Of a stretch of DNA of 5,884 nucleotides, positions 1 through 4,976 are shown one piece after another. Within the stretch, counting starts at the first letter, position 1. The number at the start of each line of letters is the position of its first letter. The notes beneath the pieces are model-generated. The model was not told the origin of the DNA. It did not search any database and saw nothing but the letters and a program-made list of their open reading frames with translations. The stretch covers positions 3,365-9,248 of the forward strand of contig JAESRR010000079.1 in the NCBI GenBank assembly GCA_016764535.1, read 5' to 3'. A program made the position numbers and the translations under genes. This stretch comes from Cohaesibacteraceae bacterium. Lineage in GTDB: Bacteria > Pseudomonadota > Alphaproteobacteria > Rhizobiales > Cohaesibacteraceae.

Positions 1-19
1 TCAGCGGAAACGGGGTGCT

Positions 20-910
20 TTAACCGCCCATATAAGCGTCAGTACGGGATTTGAATGCCCGGGCGATGAATTCCATAAATCGTTTTATGCGCACAACATT
101 TTTCAGATCAGGATGGGTCAAAATCCAGACATCGTGGTAGGGCAATAACGGAAAACCTGGCACGCGCGCCAGATCTGGATCTCCATCACCAACAACACAC
201 GGCATTCTGATCATGCCCATATCTGCTTTTACAGCGCTTAATATTGCCATCATGTCATTCAAACGTATCGAGATCCGGGCATTGGGGAAGCGTTTGCGGA
301 TTTCTGGTGCCACTTTGGTCTCACGCAGGATAAAACATATGGCGTCCAATGATGCATCGTGAATTCTGCTTTCAAGAGCGGCCAAATGTTTGGCAATATA
401 TGTTCGTGAGGCATATTGTGCCGATTGCTGGTGGGTAATCACCCGACCAAAAAGGGTTTCAGAAGGCGCACTGCTAATCCGGATGGCAACATCCGCTTCG
501 CGCCTGTGGAGATTAAGCAGCTCATTTGCCATCAACAGGGATACTTCAATGCGCGGATTGGCTCTTGTGAACTCCGCAACGTCTGCTGCAAGATGTTCCA
601 GGATGAGCGCTTGCGGCGCTGTGATACGTAACTCCCCTTCCAGCGCTTCGTTTTGCGCAGCGACCCTTAAACCCGCGGAAATAATTTCGGTTTCGATCTG
701 CGCGGCTGTGCGGATGAGATCCTGTCCGGCATTCGTTGCAACCAGCCCCCGGGGCAGTCGATCAAATAACAGAGTTCCAATATTGTGTTCAATCGCGGCG
801 ATACGGCGGGAGACTGTTGAGTGATTGACCCCCAGGACACGGGCGGCGGCACTTAGTCCCCCTGATCGGCCAACCGCCAGCACATATCGCAGGTCTTCCC
901 AATTCTCCAT
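20..910 (-). CDS. LysR-type transcriptional regulator
   Basis: A 296-residue cytoplasmic DNA-binding regulator of normal LysR length. Seen: an N-terminal winged helix-turn-helix with its core at residues 18-40 (GLSAAARVLGVNHSTVSRRI), followed by the family-typical LLFDRLPRGLVATNAG at 47-62. A linker helix covers about 62-90, and an effector-binding domain begins near 93 (ELRITAP) and runs to the end. Known of the family: such proteins act as tetramers, sense a small molecule in the C-terminal domain, and often control a divergently transcribed neighbour and themselves. Here the divergent neighbour is the DUF1330 gene, 106 bp away. The ATG at 908-910 is the only sensible start: it gives the usual MENW-DLRY beginning, and no in-frame start lies between it and the upstream stop at 953-955. 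No Shine-Dalgarno sequence precedes it; an inverted repeat abuts the ATG instead. The effector is unknown. Confidence 0.95.
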   Translation of the reverse strand: MENWEDLRYVLAVGRSGGLSAAARVLGVNHSTVSRRIAAIEHNIGTLLFDRLPRGLVATNAGQDLIRTAAQIETEIISAGLRVAAQNEALEGELRITAPQALILEHLAADVAEFTRANPRIEVSLLMANELLNLHRREADVAIRISSAPSETLFGRVITHQQSAQYASRTYIAKHLAALESRIHDASLDAICFILRETKVAPEIRKRFPNARISIRLNDMMAILSAVKADMGMIRMPCVVGDGDPDLARVPGFPLLPYHDVWILTHPDLKNVVRIKRFMEFIARAFKSRTDAYMGG

Positions 911-939
911 CTGTGCATTATTGCACAGCTCATGTGCAA
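911..939. promoter_or_regulatory. Probable LysR operator: three TGTGCA/TGCACA half-sites
   Basis: Seen directly: CTGTGCA (911-917), TTAT, TGCACAG (922-928) form a perfect 7-bp inverted repeat with a 4-bp spacer. TTGCACA (921-927) and TGTGCAA (933-939) form a second perfect 7-bp inverted repeat with a 5-bp spacer, sharing the middle arm. The outer two half-sites are therefore direct repeats 21 bp apart, about two helical turns. The array lies directly against the LysR start codon in the divergent LysR/DUF1330 region. LysR regulators usually bind several partly palindromic sites, so an operator is the natural reading. The sites do not fit a strict T-N11-A box, and binding is inferred. Confidence 0.55.
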
Positions 940-945
940 AGACAG
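917..945 (-). promoter_or_regulatory. Candidate LysR promoter placing the RNA start at the ATG
   Basis: Read on the minus strand, AATAAT (922-917) matches TATAAT at 5 of 6 positions. It lies 17 bp from CTGTCT (945-940), a weak 3 of 6 match to TTGACA. The -10 box ends 6 bp before the A of the LysR ATG, so transcription would begin at or next to the start codon. That would make the mRNA leaderless, which fits the absence of a ribosome-binding site. The -10 lies inside the inverted-repeat operator, so bound regulator would block it. The weak -35 keeps this tentative. Confidence 0.25.
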
Positions 946-971
946 GTAATATTCAACAGAAGCTGCGTGCC

Positions 972-977
972 TATATT
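972..977 (+). promoter_or_regulatory. Candidate -10 box for the DUF1330 gene
   Basis: TATATT matches the TATAAT consensus at 5 of 6 positions and lies 39 bp before the DUF1330 ATG, which would leave a leader of roughly 33 nt. No convincing -35 box lies 16-18 bp upstream (the sequence there is ATATTC/TATTCA). That would fit a promoter needing an activator such as the divergent LysR protein, whose presumed sites are about 35-60 bp upstream. Confidence 0.25.
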
Positions 978-1016
978 TGGATCATACGTTACCACCAAAT
1001 TAAAGGCTCCCATATT

Positions 1017-1307
1017 ATGGCCGTTTTTGCATCGATACACCTCACCATCACCAATCCGGAAAAACTGGCAGAATACCGCAAACATGCCGGGCCTGCGGTT
1101 CAAAAATATGGCGGCAAGGCGGTGTCCACCCATCCAGCACCGGTGGTTCTGGAAGCTGCGGAAACACCACCCACTGTTATGGTTATTGTTGAATTTCCGA
1201 CACTTGACCATGCAAAAGGCTGGTTTGATGACCCGGATCTTGCGTATGTCCATGCTCTGCGCAATGAAGCCGGTCTTTCAACAATCGTCGTCAATCCGGC
1301 ATCCTGA
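1017..1307 (+). CDS. DUF1330 family small protein
   Basis: A 96-residue soluble protein of the DUF1330 family, small proteins with a ferredoxin-like alpha+beta fold that usually dimerise; their biochemical role is not established. Seen: a first strand at residues 2-11, EKLAEYRKHAGPAVQKYGGK (15-34) with the family's conserved Tyr, Gly-Pro and Tyr-Gly-Gly, and the signature second half VIVEFPTLDHAKGWFDDPDLAY (57-78) followed by ALRN (80-83). There is no signal peptide or membrane segment. The reading frame is open further upstream (from 825), but the ATG at 1017 starts exactly where the domain begins. It has AAAGG at 1002-1006, 10 nt upstream, as a modest ribosome-binding site. The gene is divergent from the LysR gene and is its most likely target. 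It may be the first gene of a plus-strand run that continues with the glycosyltransferase 44 bp later. Confidence 0.9.
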   Translation: MAVFASIHLTITNPEKLAEYRKHAGPAVQKYGGKAVSTHPAPVVLEAAETPPTVMVIVEFPTLDHAKGWFDDPDLAYVHALRNEAGLSTIVVNPAS

Positions 1308-1351
1308 GGATATAAAAGCCCGGATGTCACGCAGAACTTGGCATTGGGTGC

Positions 1352-2437
1352 ATGCAATGTTACGAAACACGAAATCGGGGAGATATTGTGTTTCGTTTTT
1401 TCTATGAAACCTATCAACAATCCAGCCTGAGGGTGCGGATGCATCGCGCGCGCCAAAAATTGATGGCGCTTTTGCGACGCAACTTTGTGCCAACACATTC
1501 GGTAGAATCTGTATCCCAAATAATTGCCACTATTCCTGATAAGACAACAGGGGGGGCATTTGTGGTGCGCAAATTTAGTGGCCCACTGGTTATTGAGGGA
1601 CGAAATGGTAACCTGGTAAGGACTGGCAAGCTCATCGAAGGCTCTCATGACGGATTGACAAGGCAGAAGTCCAGTAATTTTCTTGCAGGATTACGTAGTC
1701 GGCCCGGGGGCGATTTCGCTCTGAGTTTACATACGCCGCATGCAACCAACTATTATCATTTTCTGGTTCACACATTGCCGCGCGTAATCTACGCTGAAAA
1801 TGCTGTTGGATCCCGGGATTTTCCGATAATTGTAAGTGCTACGCTTGCCAATAGCGGTTTCATGCAAGGAGCAATCGCACTTGATTTTTTTGGTGAACAT
1901 GAATTGATTGTCCAGCAATCAAACGAAAATCTGCGTTATCAGTCGATTTGTGTTGTATCACCCTCTCATACGCCGCTTGATCATGTCGATAATGTACTGG
2001 ATCGTTTAAATGCTTCTGGCAAGTCGGATCATTTTCAACGTGTTTATATTGAGCGTGGATCGGGATCGCCCAATGGCAGGAATATTCGTAATAGTGCACA
2101 GGTTAGTGAACTCCTTGCTGCCTATGATTTTGAAACTATTGACCCGCAGTTATTATCTCTCGAACAGCAGATAGATACTTTTAGCCGTGCCCGATTTATT
2201 GTCAGCCCACACGGAGCCGGGCTAACCAATTTACTTTTTCGACGCGGCAGCAAAGCCAGCGTATATGAAATTTTCAATCACAATTTGATCAATCATTGTT
2301 ATCGGGAAATTTCTGAAAAATTCGGTTTCGCTTACAAAGCGGAATTCAGTTTAAACGTGCGCGGCAAATCAACCGCGGGCAGTGCAGAAATCGATTGTAA
2401 TCGCCTTGAAATCTGGTTGAAGGACTGTAGCGAATGA
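1352..2437 (+). CDS. Glycosyltransferase family 61 protein (DUF563)
   Basis: A 361-residue protein (from the ATG at 1352) resembling GT61/DUF563 glycosyltransferases, which transfer a sugar from a nucleotide-sugar donor; bacterial members are commonly linked to surface polysaccharide synthesis. Seen: NYYHFLVHTLPRV at residues 133-145 (the family's early YYHF block), RVYIERGSG at 230-238 with NIRN at 244-247, and the C-terminal signature RFIVSPHGAGLTNLLF at 281-296, followed by VYEIF (304-308). There is no transmembrane segment; the first 45 residues are strongly basic, so peripheral membrane contact is possible. Acceptor and donor cannot be read from sequence. The start is uncertain: the ATG at 1352 has no good ribosome-binding site, while the GTG at 1388 and ATG at 1439 both do. 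Its DNA is AT-rich compared with its neighbours (38% GC over 1861-1960 by hand count), and no other polysaccharide gene is in the window, so transfer is possible. Confidence 0.85.
   Translation: MQCYETRNRGDIVFRFFYETYQQSSLRVRMHRARQKLMALLRRNFVPTHSVESVSQIIATIPDKTTGGAFVVRKFSGPLVIEGRNGNLVRTGKLIEGSHDGLTRQKSSNFLAGLRSRPGGDFALSLHTPHATNYYHFLVHTLPRVIYAENAVGSRDFPIIVSATLANSGFMQGAIALDFFGEHELIVQQSNENLRYQSICVVSPSHTPLDHVDNVLDRLNASGKSDHFQRVYIERGSGSPNGRNIRNSAQVSELLAAYDFETIDPQLLSLEQQIDTFSRARFIVSPHGAGLTNLLFRRGSKASVYEIFNHNLINHCYREISEKFGFAYKAEFSLNVRGKSTAGSAEIDCNRLEIWLKDCSE
1377..1390 (+). promoter_or_regulatory. Ribosome-binding site and GTG alternative start for the GT61 gene
   Basis: GGGGAG at 1377-1382 is followed after 5 nt by an in-frame GTG (1388-1390), codon 13 counted from the ATG at 1352. 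This is the strongest Shine-Dalgarno/start pair near the 5' end and would give a 349-residue protein. A second pair exists further down: GAGGG at 1429-1433, 5 nt before the ATG at 1439 (332 residues). None of the choices touches the recognised domain, which begins well after residue 60. Confidence 0.4.
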
Positions 2438-2471
2438 TTATCCCGAGCGTCAGGAAACAGGAAGTAGAACG

Positions 2472-3350
2472 ATGCCAGTCAAGCACTTAGTACTCTGGTT
2501 TAAACCTTCTCTGATATTGTATGCTGCATTGTTGTTAGTATGTAGTTTTATGTATGCGAAAAATATTTCTGCCCAGCAGCGTCTGACGCATACCTTGCCC
2601 AATTTTTTTGATCCCCGCCTTGCCGCTGACAAACCGGATACTGAAAATCTCACCGGTTTACGGTTTGTTATGACGGATGATTTTCCGCCGTTCTCCTATC
2701 GCGATGGCAAGGAATTGATCTCCGGCTATCATGTCGATATGGCGCGGAAAATTTGTGAGATCCTCGAGCAAGCCTGCACTTTAAAACTCGTGGTCTGGGA
2801 TGATATTCCTGCCATGTTGATCCAAAAAAGAGCCGATATCTCTTTGGCCGGGTTGAAAAGATCTTCCGAGCTGCGCGATACGCTTGATTTTTCCCATGTC
2901 TATATGCGCATTCCGGGCCGGTTTGTGGCGCGTCGTGACAAGGTGGATTCGCTCTATCCTGAAACCGGGTTTGCAGCGACGCGCATTGGGACTGTGGGCA
3001 ATAGCGCACATGCAGCTTTTATCAAAAACCACCTGCCCGACAGTCTTGCCGTGGAATTTGCCAAACCGCGGTTGATGCGCGAGGCACTTGTTGATGGCAA
3101 AATCGACGCTATCTTTGGCAGCGCCTTAAACCTGTCTTTTTGGCTGAATGAAGAGCCAGGGATAGGATGTTGCCAGTTTGTTGGCGGGCCATATCTTGAA
3201 AGCCGATATTTTGGGCACGGCCTTTCGGCCGCGATATCCAAAGACCGGCAGGATATTCTGCAGGCCGTGAATTATGCGTTGCTACGCATGCATCAAACAG
3301 GTGCACTTACGGAGCTTTATCTTCGCTATTTTCCGATTGGCCTGTTTTGA
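2472..3350 (+). CDS. Exported family 3 solute-binding protein, no transporter partner
   Basis: A 292-residue periplasmic binding protein of the bacterial extracellular solute-binding family 3 (PF00497 type). Seen: a basic N-terminus and hydrophobic core (residues 12-28) ending in NISAQQ, a plausible signal-peptide cleavage near residue 34. Then LRFVMTDDFPPFSY (63-76), GYHVDMARKICE (85-96), ADISLAGLKRSSELRDTLDFS (121-141), and the second lobe RIGTVGNSAHAAF (171-183) with DGKIDAIFGSALNLSFWL (208-225). Known: such proteins capture amino acids or similar small solutes and pass them to an ABC permease, but no permease or ATPase gene is present here. The usual arginine of the T-x-E-R motif, which holds the amino-acid carboxylate, is displaced by one position (L134, R135), so the ligand may not be a standard amino acid. 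AGGAAG at 2459-2464 lies 7 nt before the ATG. The gene follows the glycosyltransferase by 34 bp, and its 3' end overlaps the convergent desaturase gene by 44 bp. Confidence 0.88.
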   Translation: MPVKHLVLWFKPSLILYAALLLVCSFMYAKNISAQQRLTHTLPNFFDPRLAADKPDTENLTGLRFVMTDDFPPFSYRDGKELISGYHVDMARKICEILEQACTLKLVVWDDIPAMLIQKRADISLAGLKRSSELRDTLDFSHVYMRIPGRFVARRDKVDSLYPETGFAATRIGTVGNSAHAAFIKNHLPDSLAVEFAKPRLMREALVDGKIDAIFGSALNLSFWLNEEPGIGCCQFVGGPYLESRYFGHGLSAAISKDRQDILQAVNYALLRMHQTGALTELYLRYFPIGLF

Positions 3351-4161
3351 CGCTGACCTTTGCCTTGCGAAAAAACGGAAAGCCAAGGCTCCAGCCCAGG
3401 CGACTTGGCCCGGCGTGTTGATATTCTTTCAATCCGATTGTCAGGCCAAGCTGTCCGTTTTGCGGGGTTTCGGTATAGGTTCCGAAAATTCGATCCCAAA
3501 TGGAGAGGCTGTTGCCATAATTAGAATCGGTCTCCCGGGGCACAATCGTATGATGGATGCGATGCATGTCCGGCGTAACGATGAATATGCGCAGGAACCT
3601 GTCCAGCCAGCCAGGCAATTTTACGTTGGCGTGATTGAATAATGATGCACCGTTGAGGATGATCTCATATATCAAAACAGCAAGAACCGGCGCTCCCAAC
3701 ACCATTATAACCGCTATCTTGTAGCCATAGGACAAAAGGATTTCCCCGGGATGAAAGCGCAGCCCCGTTGTCACATCAACATCCAGATCAGCGTGGTGGA
3801 CCCGGTGTAGCCGCCAGAACCAGGGTATTTTATGGGACATCAGGTGCTGGAACCAGATCGCAAAATCCAGCACAACAAATGCAAGGAAGATCTCCAGCCA
3901 GTCTGGAACGTCGATAAAAGTCAGCAGTCCGGATAAATTTTCACTTGACCAGATTGCCGCCCAAATTGTAGTAACCGGGACAAGTATCTGAATAACCAAT
4001 GCGTTTATCACCACGAATCCGAGATTGGTGCTCCAGCGTTTTGGCAGGCTGGCAACTCTGTCCCTGCGGGGCAACAGTGCTTCCAGAAGAGCCATCGTGG
4101 TAAATATCAGGATAAAACTAAGTAGACGCCACTGGCTTTGTGTTAGCTCAATCATATCCAT
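3307..4161 (-). CDS. Membrane fatty acid hydroxylase / sterol desaturase family protein
   Basis: A 284-residue integral membrane di-iron enzyme of the sterol desaturase/fatty acid hydroxylase superfamily (COG3000, PF04116). Seen: the full histidine set, HLMSH (106-110), HRVHH (119-123), NH at 176-177 and HRIHH (200-204), which in this family binds two irons for oxygen-dependent hydroxylation or desaturation of a lipid. Hydrophobic stretches lie at about 13-30, 47-72, 88-104 and 145-170. The order of membrane segments, then H-clusters, then an amphipathic C-terminus is the usual one. The tail after residue 265 is polar and disordered-looking. The start at 4161 is supported by AGGAAGAG (4172-4165), with 7 nt between AGGA and ATG; the next in-frame ATG (residue 3) fits less well. 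Substrate is unknown; bacterial relatives act on membrane lipids, carotenoids or sterol-like compounds. It is divergent from the alpha/beta hydrolase and overlaps the end of the solute-binding gene. Confidence 0.93.
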   Translation of the reverse strand: MDMIELTQSQWRLLSFILIFTTMALLEALLPRRDRVASLPKRWSTNLGFVVINALVIQILVPVTTIWAAIWSSENLSGLLTFIDVPDWLEIFLAFVVLDFAIWFQHLMSHKIPWFWRLHRVHHADLDVDVTTGLRFHPGEILLSYGYKIAVIMVLGAPVLAVLIYEIILNGASLFNHANVKLPGWLDRFLRIFIVTPDMHRIHHTIVPRETDSNYGNSLSIWDRIFGTYTETPQNGQLGLTIGLKEYQHAGPSRLGWSLGFPFFRKAKVSVKTGQSENSEDKAP

Positions 4162-4231
4162 CTTCTCTTCCTAATTCGGAATTTGCAGTTTAGGTTGGCA
4201 ATTCAGCTTTTGAAAGCCCGGCATTGGTGCT
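4162..4231. promoter_or_regulatory. Divergent intergenic region between desaturase and alpha/beta hydrolase
   Basis: These 70 bp must hold the start signals of both flanking genes. Visible elements are TTGGCA (4195-4200, 5 of 6 match to a -35 on the plus strand) and TTGCCA on the minus strand (4201-4196, also 5 of 6), which overlap. Neither has a clear -10 box at the right distance. A small perfect inverted repeat GCTTT-TG-AAAGC lies at 4206-4217. The desaturase ribosome-binding site occupies 4165-4172. Promoter positions cannot be fixed from sequence. Confidence 0.35.
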
Positions 4232-4918
4232 ATGAGCGCGCCTATGATGGAAAACAATGTGACTGATAGATTTATCTGGAACCATGCGGCCAATCCGCAC
4301 GGCGTTTTATTATTGACCCATGGCGCGGGCTTGCTGATGGACGCCCCTTTTATGGAGCGCGTTACCAAAGCGCTTGTCGAAGTGGGGATAACGGTTGCAA
4401 GATTTGAATTTGCCTATATGGCAAAGCGTCGTAGAACCGGCAAAAAAGCCCCCCCGCCACGGGCAGATAAACTTTGTGTTGAGTTTTTGCATGTGATTGA
4501 AGCACTGGCCGAACATGATGAGTTGCCGCGAAACATTCCATTGTTAATTGGCGGCAAGTCGATGGGTGGCAGGATTGCGGCCATGGTGGCCAGCAATGAA
4601 TTGCTCGATATCGCAGTGCGGGGTATTGTTTGCCTTGGATATCCGTTTCATCCGCAGGGGAAATCGGAACCCGAATTCTGGCGTCTTGAAACATTGCAAC
4701 AATCGATTTTGCCGGTTTTGATCTGCCAGGGCGAGCGGGATGCTTTTGGCTGGTGGGATGAAATTGATCCAATTGAGTTACCTGAACAGGTGCAAATCAA
4801 ATGGATTACAGACGGTAGCCATGATCTGGGTCCGACCGGAAAGTCTCCAGCTACGATGAAAAGCAACGTAGCCGATGCAGCGAACCATGTTGAGGTATTT
4901 GCGAGAACTCTCGCCTGA
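4232..4918 (+). CDS. KANL3/Tex30-like alpha/beta hydrolase
   Basis: A 228-residue cytoplasmic alpha/beta hydrolase resembling the KANL3/Tex30 group (dienelactone-hydrolase-like fold). Seen: strand and oxyanion turn LLLTHGAG (26-33), nucleophile elbow GGKSMGGR (107-114) with Ser110, then VLICQGERDAFG (162-173) giving the acid Asp170, and DGSHDLG (194-200) giving His197. The catalytic triad is therefore complete and in the right order. There is no signal peptide, and the length is normal for the group. Substrates of bacterial members are not established. The ATG at 4232 lacks a good ribosome-binding site (GAAAG is 15 nt upstream); in-frame ATGs at 4244 and 4247 are possible starts and remove only 4-5 residues outside the fold. 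It is transcribed away from the desaturase gene and converges on the MBL hydrolase gene, with 58 bp between stops. Confidence 0.9.
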   Translation: MSAPMMENNVTDRFIWNHAANPHGVLLLTHGAGLLMDAPFMERVTKALVEVGITVARFEFAYMAKRRRTGKKAPPPRADKLCVEFLHVIEALAEHDELPRNIPLLIGGKSMGGRIAAMVASNELLDIAVRGIVCLGYPFHPQGKSEPEFWRLETLQQSILPVLICQGERDAFGWWDEIDPIELPEQVQIKWITDGSHDLGPTGKSPATMKSNVADAANHVEVFARTLA

Positions 4919-4934
4919 TACGCTGCATCAGACA

Positions 4935-4967
4935 TTGATCCGGGAGTTCAGAGAGTCTCCCGGTCAA
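4935..4967. terminator. Bulged inverted repeat between convergent genes, possible shared terminator
   Basis: The left arm TTGA-T-CCGGGAG (4935-4946) pairs with CTCCCGG-TCAA (4957-4967): 11 base pairs with one bulged T, and a 10-nt loop. It lies in the 58 bp between the stops of the alpha/beta hydrolase (4918) and the MBL hydrolase (4977), where a terminator serving both strands is expected. No run of T follows on either strand, so it is not a classical intrinsic terminator. It may instead act as a 3'-end-protecting hairpin. Confidence 0.5.
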
Positions 4968-4976
4968 TATGTTCGG

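Noticed and set aside
1..19. TCA at 1-3 could be the minus-strand stop codon of a further gene.
   Set aside because: Only 19 bases precede the LysR stop, too few to tell a gene end from chance.
390..824. A 144-codon plus-strand open frame opposite the LysR gene.
   Set aside because: It is the antisense of a clear LysR gene, lacks a ribosome-binding site, and its product has no recognisable domain.
825..1016. N-terminal extension of the DUF1330 protein by 64 residues.
   Set aside because: It would overlap the LysR coding start and the operator, and the domain begins exactly at the ATG at 1017.
1341..1360. CATTG...CAATG pairing and the palindrome TGCATGCA just before the GT61 gene, as a terminator or operator.
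   Set aside because: Only 5 pairs, overlapping a possible start codon, with no T run. Chance is sufficient.
2535..2550. Lipoprotein signal in the solute-binding protein (Cys24 after LLLV).
   Set aside because: The residue before the cysteine is Val, not Gly/Ala/Ser, and the hydrophobic core continues past it. A normal signal peptide ending near residue 34 fits better.
3362..3409. Two competing hairpins sharing an arm (GCCTTG/CAAGGC at 3362-3389 and GCCAAG/CTTGGC at 3383-3409), resembling an attenuator.
   Set aside because: Both lie inside the desaturase coding region, have 6-bp stems with loops of about 16 nt, and no T-tract follows. No evidence for a regulatory role.
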